The notes beneath the pieces were generated by a model, which was given only the letters and a program-made list of their open reading frames with translations, was not told where the DNA came from and did no database searches. From the NCBI GenBank assembly GCA_024400505.1, contig JAKSMP010000016.1:1-46994 (forward strand): a stretch of DNA of 46,994 nucleotides, written 5' to 3'. The translations under genes were made by a program, and so were the position numbers. This DNA is from Bacteroidales bacterium. GTDB lineage: Bacteria; Bacteroidota; Bacteroidia; Bacteroidales; P3. Shown piece after piece: positions 17,107 to 26,339 of the stretch (position 1 is the stretch's first letter; every line of letters begins with the position of its first letter).

Positions 17107-17151
17107 AATATTAATAACAAGCGAGGATTGGATTTTATTGTTCGGTGTGCG

Positions 17152-17727
17152 TTATTTGCGATTGAGATATTCATCTACCATTTGAAGTAGTTCGTCGTAC
17201 CACTCTTGTCCGAAACGGCGGATTAGTGGCTCTCTCAGATACTTGTAAAGTGGCTCACCGCAAGCTTCGCCTTTGGCCACAGCGCACTTGCAGATATCCC
17301 AACGGTCGTAGTTGAGTGCGGTGAACTCTCCAAATTCATTCACGCGGATAGGGTAGAGGTGGCATGAGATGGGTTTCTTCCAATCAATCTTGCCGTCGCG
17401 GTAGGCCTTTTCGATGGCGCAGAGAGCCATCCCATCTTCGCCATAAGCTATGTAGGCACACTCCCGATTGTTGATCAAAGGGGTGCAGGGCTCTGCAGCA
17501 TTGTCCAGTCCCGCTACACCCTGGCTTTTCACCACTGCTATTCCTTCGGGAGTCATGTAAGGCTCCACTTGGGGCAACACTCGTTCGAGGATGGGTATTT
17601 CTTCTTCTCTGAGAGGTGCGCCGCAGTCGCCCTCCACACAGCATATACCCTTGCATTGGGCCAAATCGCAGCAGAAACGCTTTTCTGCAATATCTTCACT
17701 AATGATACAGTCTTTTACTATTAACAT
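17152..17727 (-). CDS. DUF3109 family Cys-rich protein
   Basis: The 191-residue product matches DUF3109 by its Cys pattern: KRFCCDLAQCKGICCVEGDC near the N-terminus, CTPLINNRECAYI in the middle, ISCHLYPIRV and later DICKCAVAKGEACGEPLYKY. The spacing suggests a metal or Fe-S site. No function is established. The start overlaps the serA-like stop by 7 bases, so both are translated from one message. Confidence 0.88.
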   Translation of the reverse strand: MLIVKDCIISEDIAEKRFCCDLAQCKGICCVEGDCGAPLREEEIPILERVLPQVEPYMTPEGIAVVKSQGVAGLDNAAEPCTPLINNRECAYIAYGEDGMALCAIEKAYRDGKIDWKKPISCHLYPIRVNEFGEFTALNYDRWDICKCAVAKGEACGEPLYKYLREPLIRRFGQEWYDELLQMVDEYLNRK

Positions 17728-18656
17728 AAGCAGTCATTCATTTTTTCGCCCAAGTAATAGGCCAATTTATACTTTGACTCTACTGTCCAGCCGCCTACGT
17801 GGGGTGAGAAAACCATGTTGGGGCATGATAGGAGGTATTGCAGGTCGGTGTGCGAGGTGTCTATGCTGTCTTTGGCCATCTCTTCATATTCATTCACATC
17901 CAGAGCCGCGCCCAGAACGGTCGTGCACCTGATGGCATCAGCCAGGTCGGCAGTTTTTACTACAGCACCACGCGAGGTGTTGATAAGGTAGAAGGGTTTA
18001 GCAAAGTTGTCGATGAAGTCAGCACATATCATATATCGGGTTTCCTCTGTCAGCGGCACATGCAGGCTCACCACATCAGCCTCCTTTTGCAGTTGCTCCA
18101 GTGTCACTTCCTCTACATAATTTGGGGCATGCCCTGCGGGCTTGTACTTATCGTAGGCAATGATGCGGCATTCAAAGCCTTGCAACCGCTGAGCGAAGGC
18201 TCTACCCATATTGCCAAGGCCTATGATGCCTATGGTCTTACCTTTTATTTCCAGTCCTCTATTCTCTTCGCGATGCCAGATGCCTTGGCGCACTTGCTTG
18301 TCGGCATAGGCAATGTGGTTGAATAGCGAGAGCAATAAACCCAGCGCATGTTCACCCACGGCATCGCGGTTGCCTTCGGGCGAGTTGATGCAGCGTATGC
18401 CAAGACTTTCGGCATACGCCACATCTATCGTCTCCATACCGGCACCCACCCGGCCTATACACTTCAGGTGTCGAGCATGATCCAGGAAGTGGCGGTCAAT
18501 CTCAATCTTGCTGCGCACCACCATGGCATCGTAGCCTTTGATTTCTTCAAGCAACGACTCATAGGTCACCTCGGTGTTCACCACCACTTGGTGTCCGCCA
18601 GCCTCCAACGTCTGCTGTAGGGCGGGGTGTGTGTTGTCGGTAATTAGAACTTTCAT
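17721..18656 (-). CDS. serA: D-3-phosphoglycerate dehydrogenase-like D-2-hydroxyacid dehydrogenase
   Basis: The 311-residue product has the D-2-hydroxyacid dehydrogenase layout. The NAD motif is TIGIIGLGNMGRAFAQRL; the catalytic Arg lies in LINTSRGAVVKTADL and the catalytic His in VFSPHVGGWT. It lacks the ACT domain of longer SerA proteins, as is usual in Bacteroidales. The likely reaction is oxidation of 3-phosphoglycerate in serine synthesis, but no serC is adjacent, so a different 2-hydroxyacid is possible. Its ATG shares a base with the stop of the DUF4249 gene (TAATG). Confidence 0.85.
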   Translation of the reverse strand: MKVLITDNTHPALQQTLEAGGHQVVVNTEVTYESLLEEIKGYDAMVVRSKIEIDRHFLDHARHLKCIGRVGAGMETIDVAYAESLGIRCINSPEGNRDAVGEHALGLLLSLFNHIAYADKQVRQGIWHREENRGLEIKGKTIGIIGLGNMGRAFAQRLQGFECRIIAYDKYKPAGHAPNYVEEVTLEQLQKEADVVSLHVPLTEETRYMICADFIDNFAKPFYLINTSRGAVVKTADLADAIRCTTVLGAALDVNEYEEMAKDSIDTSHTDLQYLLSCPNMVFSPHVGGWTVESKYKLAYYLGEKMNDCLC

Positions 18657-19624
18657 TACTCTTGGTCGGATATCTCATTAAGGATTAATTTTAGAGAAGA
18701 GATGCCGCCCAGGACACCGATGCCGCCATCCACATTGGAGTAGATTTGCACGGGCTCGGCGAAAATGCCAGTAAAGTCATCTTGGCTCTCGGCTGTTTTT
18801 CTCGATTTGTAGAAATAGTAGCTGTCGTGGCTTAGCGAATAAAGCTCCAATCGGTATTGGTTTAGAACTCCGTCATGGTAATACAAGGTGAAGGAGATTT
18901 GATGTCTCTTGCCGTTGATTCTTTCATCGGTGAAAAGGATGTTGGTGCCTTCGTTTTCTGCTTCACCTATTTCAATGATTTCGTTGGCGATGTTTTGGTT
19001 GAATAGCACATTGTCATCAATGGTGAGATATCTGTAGCTCCAGGCTCCCCAAGGGAGATTGGTGTCGTTGTAGGAGTTACTTCTTGATGCCAAGCGAATC
19101 ATGTAGTAGTTCTTTTCGTCGCCGGGATCCGATAGGATGAATTTGCATGTCACATCGCCGTAGGTGTCTTTGATGGTGTCCTCGTCAAAGATGTAAAGAG
19201 AGGTAGTAGTGTCCCAATCGAAGGTGATATCGCTAATGACAGGGCGGGAGGGGATTCGGCATCCTGCCTTCAGTTCGCCACGGTCAGGTATGGTCACACC
19301 TAGTGTGATAGTGTCGCCGCTGCGGGGAATATATCCCATCTGGTACATGCCTTTGCCTAGGTTGGTGGCATAGTTCCCCATTTGCTGTCCGTTCACTTCG
19401 AGGGAGAATATGGCATTGTCGATGGTGGTAATAGGGTCGGAACTTAAGAAGAATCGGCTGTTGGTCAATCGTACTGTCCATGTGCTGTCGGCTTCGGGCA
19501 GAGAAATCATCACGGGAGTCTTTTTGTCGGTGATTTCGCCGGTGAAGTCAATCGTCTTCTCGCAGGCGGCCATTAGCATTACTGTGGCAGCCATCAAGGC
19601 TATTATATGATGTTTATTTTTCAT
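18656..19624 (-). CDS. DUF4249 lipoprotein, partner of the TonB-dependent receptor
   Basis: The start at 19624 opens a lipoprotein signal (MKNKHHIIALMAATVMLMAAC); the longer frame begins inside the receptor gene. The 322-residue product has the DUF4249 pattern, a beta-rich domain with TPVMISLPEADSTWTVRLTN near the start. DUF4249 proteins are regularly encoded next to TonB-dependent receptors in Bacteroidota and are probably outer-membrane companions of the receptor. Here it follows the receptor by 22 bases and is probably cotranscribed with it. Confidence 0.85.
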   Translation of the reverse strand: MKNKHHIIALMAATVMLMAACEKTIDFTGEITDKKTPVMISLPEADSTWTVRLTNSRFFLSSDPITTIDNAIFSLEVNGQQMGNYATNLGKGMYQMGYIPRSGDTITLGVTIPDRGELKAGCRIPSRPVISDITFDWDTTTSLYIFDEDTIKDTYGDVTCKFILSDPGDEKNYYMIRLASRSNSYNDTNLPWGAWSYRYLTIDDNVLFNQNIANEIIEIGEAENEGTNILFTDERINGKRHQISFTLYYHDGVLNQYRLELYSLSHDSYYFYKSRKTAESQDDFTGIFAEPVQIYSNVDGGIGVLGGISSLKLILNEISDQE

Positions 19625-19646
19625 AATTATTAATATTGTATTATAT

Positions 19647-22034
19647 TTAAAAATGCCAGCTATAGCTGATGGATGGGATAATTGGGAAAATGGAGAGCTG
19701 CTTGAGCACCTGGTAGTCGTCCATGAAACCATACTGATAGCTCTTGTAAATCAAGTAGGGATTCTGTCGGTTGTAGAGGTTATAGACGCTAATGTTGATG
19801 GTCTGCTTGCCGTATTTCAGCTTCTTGTGGAAGTTTACGCTCACGTCCATACGGTGGTAGTTGGGCATGCGGTAGTTGTTGCGGCTGCTCACATAGGGGA
19901 TGCTGCGGTCGTAATAGTAGTAGTCGTCATCATCCATGCCGTCTTCGCTGGCATCGATGTCCTCCATGGCCAAGGTGCAGGCATTGCCAGTGCTGAACAC
20001 CCAGCTGAGGCTGGCGTCGATTTTCTCGTTGAACTTGTAGGTGAGCACTAGGCTTACATCATGTCGGCGGTCGTATTTGGCGGGGAATGTGTTTCCCTGG
20101 TTGATGATGTTGCCTTCGCGGTCAAACTTACGGTCGGTGTGGCTCCAAGTGTAGCCCAGCCAGCCGGTGAAACGGCCGAGGGTCTTCTGTGCCAAGAATT
20201 CAACACCGTAGCTCCAGCCACGGCCCATGGCCACTTTGTCCTCCCACCCTTGCGAACTGCCAAAGAATGATGCGCCATCCTGGTATTCGAGCAGGTTGTT
20301 CATGTATTTATAGTAGCCCTCAACGGAGAGGTTCAACGAATCCAACAGATTGTAGAACAAGCCGGCTGCCACCTGGTTGGAATTCATGGGTTTGATGCGT
20401 GCTGTCACAGGCACCCACAAGTCTGAAGGCAGGCTGATGCTGCTGTTGCTCAGCAAGTGGAGGTATTGAGTCATGTAGGCATAGCCCACCTTGGCAGAGA
20501 GTCGGTCGGTGATCAGTATGCGACCGCTCAGGCGGGGCTGGATGCTGGGGTAGAAGGTGCCTTGGACGGCGAATCCGGTGAAGTTCAGTCCGGCATTCAC
20601 TTTGAGCCAATCGTTGATGCGCCAATCGTCTTCGGCATAGATCATCATCTCTTCAGCATGGATAATGCTTTGTCCCAACACGGTGTCCATTCTGTTGTTG
20701 ATGCTGCTCATGCTATCTACAAGATGCAGGCTTTGGGTTTCGGGGGTGAAAATATGGTGCAGCATCTGGCCTCCAAATTTCACGGCATGGTCGGGCGAGG
20801 GAGTATAGTCGAAATCCACGCGGGCTGAGAAATCCTGAATACCCGAATTGTGACCTACCGCCACCTCTTCAAGATAGTTTCGGTCAACAAACTCCATGCC
20901 AATATTCATGTCGTTGCGGTAGCGTGTATAAGAGCCAGTCACATTCATAAACAGCTTGGGATTCAGTTCGTAGTTCCAGCGCAGGCTGCCCACGATGTTG
21001 CCCCAGTTGTAGCCCATCTTCAGATATTCGCGGGTGGTGTAGCTGAAACCCGACTGCATGCGGGCATAGATGCGGTCGTCGCCCATGTAGTAAGAAGCGT
21101 AAAGTCGGCTGCGGTCGTTGAACTTATGCGTCACCTTGGCATTCAAGTCGTAGAAATAGTAGCCTGCATTCACTTTCTCGGTGATGCCCTCCATGGTGGT
21201 GGCCAATGCGATGATTGGTTGCAGTAGCGCGTCGGCGTATGTGCGTCGTCCCGAGATGCTGAAAGTGGTCTTCTCTTTGATGATAGGGCCTTCAAAGTTG
21301 AACTTGGCCGAGATGGCTCCGATGCTCAGTCCGCCATGGTACTCTTTGTCGTTACCATTGTTGGTGGTAATGTCCAGCACACTACTCAGTCGGCTGCTGA
21401 AATGGGCGGGGAAACTGCCTTTGTAGAGGCTGATGTTCTTCACGGCGTCGGAGTTGAAGGCCGAGAAGAATCCGCCGAGGTGGTTCACGTTGTACATGGG
21501 CACACCGTCCAGCAAGAAGAGGTTCTCGTCAGGTCCGCCGCCGCGCACATACATACCACTGGTGCCTTCGCTGCCGCTCTGCACACCAGGCAGCAGCTGC
21601 ACAGCCTTGATGATGTCGGTCTCGCCGAAAAGTACAGGCACAGCCTTCACCTGCTCCACTGGTATTTCAATCAAGCTGGTTTGCGAACTCTCCACATGCT
21701 CTGTCTTTTGGCCCACGATTCTCACCTCGGCCAAGGTCGTGGTGCCGTAAAGCTGAATGTCGAAACGCTGGTTCTGGCTCATGTCGGCTGCCACAAACTG
21801 TGGCTCATAGCCCACAAAAGAGAATCTGAGCACAGCACGTTTGTCTTTGAGTGTGAGGGTGTAGCGTCCGTGCTGGTTTGTCACGGTGCCTTTTTTCGAA
21901 ACCGTGTCATATACGGTGGCGCCTATCAAGGTTTCGCCGGTGTTGCGGTCGGTGATGGTGCCGCTCACAGTATGCTGGGCCCAAGTGGCCAGCGTTGCGG
22001 TCGTGATTAGTAGTAAAATTAATGCTTTTTTCAT
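19647..22034 (-). CDS. TonB-dependent receptor with carboxypeptidase-like N-terminal domain
   Basis: The 795-residue product begins with a signal peptide (MKKALILLLITTATLATWAQ). A carboxypeptidase-regulatory-like domain follows (about 22-105, TVSGTITDRNTGETLIGATV), then the plug domain (VYVRGGGPDENLFLLDGVPMYN-type region, about 165-190), then a long beta-barrel ending in SYSWHF with the C-terminal aromatic. Such receptors import a ligand across the outer membrane using TonB energy. The pairing with DUF4249 rather than SusD does not suggest a glycan importer of the Sus type. The ligand cannot be predicted. Confidence 0.93.
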   Translation of the reverse strand: MKKALILLLITTATLATWAQHTVSGTITDRNTGETLIGATVYDTVSKKGTVTNQHGRYTLTLKDKRAVLRFSFVGYEPQFVAADMSQNQRFDIQLYGTTTLAEVRIVGQKTEHVESSQTSLIEIPVEQVKAVPVLFGETDIIKAVQLLPGVQSGSEGTSGMYVRGGGPDENLFLLDGVPMYNVNHLGGFFSAFNSDAVKNISLYKGSFPAHFSSRLSSVLDITTNNGNDKEYHGGLSIGAISAKFNFEGPIIKEKTTFSISGRRTYADALLQPIIALATTMEGITEKVNAGYYFYDLNAKVTHKFNDRSRLYASYYMGDDRIYARMQSGFSYTTREYLKMGYNWGNIVGSLRWNYELNPKLFMNVTGSYTRYRNDMNIGMEFVDRNYLEEVAVGHNSGIQDFSARVDFDYTPSPDHAVKFGGQMLHHIFTPETQSLHLVDSMSSINNRMDTVLGQSIIHAEEMMIYAEDDWRINDWLKVNAGLNFTGFAVQGTFYPSIQPRLSGRILITDRLSAKVGYAYMTQYLHLLSNSSISLPSDLWVPVTARIKPMNSNQVAAGLFYNLLDSLNLSVEGYYKYMNNLLEYQDGASFFGSSQGWEDKVAMGRGWSYGVEFLAQKTLGRFTGWLGYTWSHTDRKFDREGNIINQGNTFPAKYDRRHDVSLVLTYKFNEKIDASLSWVFSTGNACTLAMEDIDASEDGMDDDDYYYYDRSIPYVSSRNNYRMPNYHRMDVSVNFHKKLKYGKQTINISVYNLYNRQNPYLIYKSYQYGFMDDYQVLKQLSIFPIIPSISYSWHF

Positions 22035-22107
22035 TGTTTAATAATATGTCTTGTTTGTTCCTGTTTAAGTGGGTTCATAGTGTCCCAGTATATGAAGTTT
22101 GCTATTT

Positions 22108-23118
22108 TTATTTCATGTCTTCGGGGGTAGCATCCACGGCAGGGTCGTATTCGTAAGGTATGTTGACGGGTGTCTGTTCCTCGAAGTCGGGTTCTGGGGC
22201 CATTGCCTGGATGCGTTTGTTCTTTTTCTTTCTGCGACGCTCGCGTTGCTGCTTGTGCTCCTCAATCGTTTCTCCAGCCACAATGCCGGTGGGCACAGCA
22301 ATGATGGAGTAACCCAGCAGCATCACCACCATGGAAATGAATTGCCCCACCGAGGTCACAGGCGTGATGTCGCCATAGCCCACCGTGGTGATGGTCACCA
22401 CAGCCCAATACACCCCTCGGGGAATGCTGGAGATATCGGGGTTTTTGCTTCCCTCAATGCCGTACATGGCAGCTCCCAAGATGATGGCCACCACAAACAC
22501 GAAGAGCATAAACACCACGATTTTCACCGCACTGCGACGCAAGGCAGCAATCAAAAACTTGCCTTCGTCGATGAATTGTTCCATCTTGTAGATGCGGAAC
22601 ACGCGCATCACGCGCATCAGTCGCAGCACCGACAGCGTGGTGGCGGCAGGGAAGAAGATGCTCAGGTAGGGAGGAAAGATGGAGATGATGTCAATGATGC
22701 CGTAGAACGATTTCAGATAGACCTTGGGGTGCGACACACAATAGATGCGGAGGTAGAATTCCAGGGTGAATATGATGGTGAACAGCCATCCGAATACACG
22801 CATCAGCACCACAAACCAATGTGCTGCCCCGGTCATGCTCTCCAGCATGATGGTGATAATGTTGAGCGAAATAAGTATCAGAAGCCACACATCGAATTTC
22901 TTGCCTCTGGGAGTGTCCGATTTGAATATGATGGTGTATATCTCATACTTGGTGAGCGAGCGCAGCCGCTTGGGCAGCAGCACGTCGAAGATGGCCCTGT
23001 GGAAGAAGTTGCCCAAATGAATGAGCAATTCCATGACGTATTTTTTATAGTCCGCCTCAATAATCTTTGACCAAAGAAGCGCCAGCTGGTGCTTGATGAG
23101 GGTGAATAATTTCTTCAT
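22108..23118 (-). CDS. Voltage-gated K+ channel-like ion transporter
   Basis: The 336-residue product has six membrane segments in a Kv-like layout. S4 carries regularly spaced Arg residues (SVLRLMRVMRVFRIYKMEQF, about 163-182), and the pore contains TVGYGD (245-250), the K+ selectivity filter. A basic C-terminal tail (QQRERRRKKKNKR) follows S6 and is probably cytoplasmic. K+ selectivity is supported by the filter; voltage gating is inferred from S4. Its start overlaps the M16 protease stop by 4 bases, so the two are cotranscribed. Confidence 0.93.
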   Translation of the reverse strand: MKKLFTLIKHQLALLWSKIIEADYKKYVMELLIHLGNFFHRAIFDVLLPKRLRSLTKYEIYTIIFKSDTPRGKKFDVWLLILISLNIITIMLESMTGAAHWFVVLMRVFGWLFTIIFTLEFYLRIYCVSHPKVYLKSFYGIIDIISIFPPYLSIFFPAATTLSVLRLMRVMRVFRIYKMEQFIDEGKFLIAALRRSAVKIVVFMLFVFVVAIILGAAMYGIEGSKNPDISSIPRGVYWAVVTITTVGYGDITPVTSVGQFISMVVMLLGYSIIAVPTGIVAGETIEEHKQQRERRRKKKNKRIQAMAPEPDFEEQTPVNIPYEYDPAVDATPEDMK

Positions 23119-24395
23119 GACAAATCTTCGTTAGGAGAATCGTTTTCGTCCGCTTGCTTGTGGATGATTAGGGTGGAGCAACGTTCACGGGAGAGGGTCT
23201 TGGCTATGCGTTGCAGCTGCAAAGCGGTCACCTCGCGGTAGCGTTGGGGTTCGTCGTTCACCAGGTTGAGCTGCCCCATCATTTCGAAATAGCATAGGTT
23301 CAGCGCACGGTCAGCTGACTTGTATTGTGAATAAACGAAAGTGTTTTCAAACTTGTTAGCCACCTTCTCCATCTCATGTTCCGATATGGGCTCAGCAGCC
23401 AAACATTCTATCTCGCCCATGATGGCACTTTCAGCTTGCTCGAAAGTGATGTTGTCGCGCAATTTGCCGCTCACCACAAACAACCCTTCGTCCAACTCGC
23501 CGGTGATGTAGGCGTTCACTTCGGTGAACAATCCTTGCTCCTGCACCAGGTGCTGATACATGCGAGAGGAGTTGCCGTTGCTCAGCACATCGCTCACCAT
23601 GTCGTAGGCATAATAGTCGGGGTTCATGCGGTCGCACATCTTCCATGCCATGTAAATGGCGTCGTTGGGCACTTGGCGTGTCACCTCCAGTCGGCGGGGC
23701 TCGGTCTGTTCGGGTTCTCTTTCCAGCAGGGTGGGGGAGGATGGACCTCGGTCGATGTCGGCAAAGGTGCGCTCCACCAATGCCATGCACTCTTCCTCGT
23801 CGATGTTGCCTGCGATGGCCATAATAGCGTTGGAGGGCTTGTAATAGCGTTCAAAGAAAGCTCTCACATCGCTCAATGAGGCCTCTTGCACATGCTTGAT
23901 GTCGGCACCAATGGTGCACCAGCGGTAGGGGTGATGCTTGTAGCATAGCGGACGCAGCAGCATCCACACATCGCCATAGGGTTGATTCTCATATCGCTGA
24001 TGATATTCCTCGGTCACCACCCGTTGCTGCACCCGCAACACGTTCCAGTCGTCGCCTTCTATGTCCCAGTCGCCGCGCATGCGATCGGCCTCCAGCTCCA
24101 ATGCTTGTGGCAGATATTGGGCAGGGATGGTGATGTAGTAGTTGGTATAATCGTTGTTGGTAAAAGCGTTGCTTTCGCCCCCCATGGCATCTACCATCAG
24201 GTCGAAGTCGGGGAAACGGCGTGTGCCGCCAAACATCAGGTGTTCAAACAAGTGGGCAAAACCAGTGCGGTCGGGACTTTCGTTGCGCGACCCCACTTTG
24301 TACAGCAGGTTCACCGTCACCAATGGCGTGGTGCGGTCGCAGTGTGTCAATACCTGCATTCCGTTGTTCAGTGTTTTCTTTTTATAAGAAATCAT
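23115..24395 (-). CDS. M16-family zinc metallopeptidase
   Basis: The 426-residue product has the inverted zinc motif HLFEH (48-52) in GFAHLFEHLMFGG, and a downstream Glu in VVTEEYHQR (about 129) at the spacing expected for the third ligand. The N- and C-terminal M16 domains are both present in one chain of about half the size of pitrilysin, similar to the bacterial PqqL/processing-peptidase-like group. No signal peptide is seen, so it is probably cytoplasmic. The substrate is unknown. Confidence 0.92.
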   Translation of the reverse strand: MISYKKKTLNNGMQVLTHCDRTTPLVTVNLLYKVGSRNESPDRTGFAHLFEHLMFGGTRRFPDFDLMVDAMGGESNAFTNNDYTNYYITIPAQYLPQALELEADRMRGDWDIEGDDWNVLRVQQRVVTEEYHQRYENQPYGDVWMLLRPLCYKHHPYRWCTIGADIKHVQEASLSDVRAFFERYYKPSNAIMAIAGNIDEEECMALVERTFADIDRGPSSPTLLEREPEQTEPRRLEVTRQVPNDAIYMAWKMCDRMNPDYYAYDMVSDVLSNGNSSRMYQHLVQEQGLFTEVNAYITGELDEGLFVVSGKLRDNITFEQAESAIMGEIECLAAEPISEHEMEKVANKFENTFVYSQYKSADRALNLCYFEMMGQLNLVNDEPQRYREVTALQLQRIAKTLSRERCSTLIIHKQADENDSPNEDLS

Positions 24396-25030
24396 AGGTT
24401 ATATTAAACGCATTATCATTGCTATTATTGTATTCTTTTGGATAAAAACTTTTCTTCAATCGAAGGTGGCCGTATTGCTGTTGGTTGCCTTGCTCTACCT
24501 CGAAGGGCAAAGTGATCCGCTCAGGATGGTACCCTTGTCATTTGATGCATCGTTGCCATATCCCTCCACATCCATCTAATTGCTGTATAGACAGAATTAA
24601 TCCGTAGGTCCTTGCTTGCCCACACCTTCGTGCGCCACCACCGTACTTAGGCTTGGCAAAGTCAGCGGAGCTAAAAACGCTGAAAAGATTGCTATTACCC
24701 ATCATTGATTGTTTTTTTGTTTAATCGGTGAATTAGTAGAGCCCATCTTTATTGCATTATTGAAGATCGAATTTGTACATAGGCATCGATTGAGCGGATA
24801 CATTGGCTACGATGCGTGTGATGCATCTTAGATGTATCGGCTTACGCATCTAAGATGCATTGCTTGTGCCTTTGTAATACATTCGGGGTAGGCGTTGTTA
24901 TACATCGTCGTGTCGCAAACTATAGTTTTCGACTGTTCCAAGATGTGTTTCGGTCGGCAATTATGGTGTGGTATTCGATGCTCGAAGTGCTGTTTTTCAA
25001 CTGAAAGCAGTTATAATGAAATAATATTCG
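24396..25030. other. Non-coding gap between the minus-strand block and the glycan locus
   Basis: No intact gene is visible. The minus strand has a coding-like run at about 24405-24532 (ERITLPFEVEQGNQQQYGHL) with no start codon, and another at about 24600-24680 (TVVAHEGVGKQGPTD then stop). These look like decayed gene pieces. A perfect 14-bp inverted repeat lies at 24821-24860. The gap marks the strand switch and is the likely left border of the glycan locus. Confidence 0.5.
24821..24860. repeat. Perfect 14-bp inverted repeat
   Basis: ATGCATCTTAGATG (24821-24834) and CATCTAAGATGCAT (24847-24860) are separated by 12 bases. No T-run follows on the plus strand, and none is seen on the minus strand, so a terminator is unlikely. 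It may be a protein-binding or recombination site. Confidence 0.6.
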
Positions 25031-25038
25031 TATCTTTG
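25031..25038 (+). promoter_or_regulatory. Candidate -7 box before the first glycosyltransferase
   Basis: TATCTTTG fits TAnnTTTG exactly. The expected TTTG 19-21 bases upstream is not present, so the promoter is only half supported. The transcript would start near 25045 with a leader of about 95 bases. Confidence 0.45.
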
Positions 25039-25139
25039 TTTTCGGATACTGGTAGGCGCGACCTATATAAAACTTTGGGGAATAATTGCTTACCACGTAT
25101 GTGTTAAGGAACTTGTTGCACTAAATTAGTAAATAAGCA

Positions 25140-26165
25140 ATGAACCCACTAGTAAGCGTTATCATGCCCATGTACAATGCTGCCCCCTTTGTAGAGGAAG
25201 CTGTGTTGTCGGTACTCAACCAATCATATACTAACCTTGAGTTGATAGTGGTCAACGATGGCAGCACCGACAATTCCATGGAGGTGCTAGGCCGTATTCA
25301 CGACCCTCGTCTTCGAGTCATCAGCCAGATAAATCAAGGGGCTCAAGTGGCACGTAACAGGGGTATATCCGAGTCGCGGGGCGAGTATTTGAAGTTTCTT
25401 GATGCCGATGACATTCTCTATCCCGAAGCCCTTGCCACTCAAGTGGAGCAGATGGCTGACTTGGCCGACAACGAGTCCGTCTTCGGCGATTTCGATATAC
25501 TGGATGAAAAGGGTTGCGTGATACATCAAAATAGACCCGATTGGACCACATTCGATAGATGTGATCAAGCCACATGGTTACTTGGCAATTGGTTCATCAT
25601 CACATCAGTTCCGCTTCATCATCGACAGCAAGTGATCAAAGCTGGAGGTTTCGATATCAGGTTGAAGGATCATCACGAGAGAAAATTCCACTACGACCTC
25701 GTCATGTCAGGCTCTAGGTTTGTCTATCGTCCTTGTGTGGTCTATGGCTATCGTTGCTACACCTCGCCCAATCGTATTTCTTGCAATCGCTTTAACGTTG
25801 CTCCGCTTTATCAGCTTGAATATATGCGAGAGTCATTCATGTCCAAGGCTGCCGCCAATTACGGAACAGAATCCAACCCCATAGCTCAACGATTTATGCG
25901 GTATCTTATGCACAAAGCCGAACAATATGCGCTCCTTGGGAAATATCCCGAGGGCCACTACTGCTATCTCAAGGCACGATCCATCTCCTTCCACGGGCCG
26001 CTCAAATACCGTGGTAGCTCCAAGCTGGGTCTGCTGTATCAGGTGCTGGTGCCCTTGCTGGGATTCAAGCATGCCGCTCGCATCATGTATCGCATTGCTT
26101 GTTTGACGGGGCTCGCCAAAGATGGTGGCGATGAGTTGAGCCAAATGGTGGCCAACGGTAAATAG
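25140..26165 (+). CDS. Glycosyltransferase family 2
   Basis: The 341-residue product has a GT-A domain: VSVIMPMYNAAPFVEEAVLS, then VVNDGSTDNSMEVL, and FLDADD as the DxD metal site. The remainder is the variable acceptor side and has no clear membrane segment. It probably adds a sugar to a lipid-linked glycan in the cytoplasm. It stands ahead of the upxY-like gene and is separated from it by a promoter at 26231, so it may belong to the locus or be an older neighbour. Confidence 0.92.
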   Translation: MNPLVSVIMPMYNAAPFVEEAVLSVLNQSYTNLELIVVNDGSTDNSMEVLGRIHDPRLRVISQINQGAQVARNRGISESRGEYLKFLDADDILYPEALATQVEQMADLADNESVFGDFDILDEKGCVIHQNRPDWTTFDRCDQATWLLGNWFIITSVPLHHRQQVIKAGGFDIRLKDHHERKFHYDLVMSGSRFVYRPCVVYGYRCYTSPNRISCNRFNVAPLYQLEYMRESFMSKAAANYGTESNPIAQRFMRYLMHKAEQYALLGKYPEGHYCYLKARSISFHGPLKYRGSSKLGLLYQVLVPLLGFKHAARIMYRIACLTGLAKDGGDELSQMVANGK

Positions 26166-26228
26166 CGCATTGCCTCCCCGGTGCAGATGGGCGAGCGACT
26201 CCATTCGTTGGGAGTGCGCTAGGGGAGG
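26164..26228 (+). other. Interleaved inverted repeats (possible pseudoknot)
   Basis: AGCGCA (26164-26169) pairs with TGCGCT (26215-26220), and CCTCCCC (26173-26179) pairs with GGGGAGG (26222-26228). The order 1-2-1'-2' is that of a pseudoknot. A smaller stem ACTCC/GGAGT (26198-26202 / 26211-26215) lies inside. It overlaps the stop region of the GT2 gene and ends next to the upxY promoter. Confidence 0.4.
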
Positions 26229-26230
26229 AA

Positions 26231-26262
26231 TTTGTGTAATTGAAAAAAAAGTTGTAATTTTG
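26231..26262 (+). promoter_or_regulatory. Bacteroidales-type promoter of the upxY-like gene
   Basis: TTTG (26231-26234), 20 bases, then TAATTTTG (26255-26262): a perfect match to the class consensus. The transcript should start near 26269, giving a leader of about 70 bases before the upxY-like ATG. Confidence 0.88.
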
Positions 26263-26339
26263 CAAAATCAAAACAAGCATTTCCTATCCATATTGGATTG
26301 GGCTGCAAGTGTTTGGTTTATGGAATAGCTGTAGCGTAC

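Noticed and set aside
21336-22010. Plus-strand ORF of 224 residues
   Set aside because: Antisense of the TonB-dependent receptor N-terminus.
22099-23070. Plus-strand His-rich ORF of 323 residues
   Set aside because: Antisense of the K+ channel gene, whose motifs are clear.
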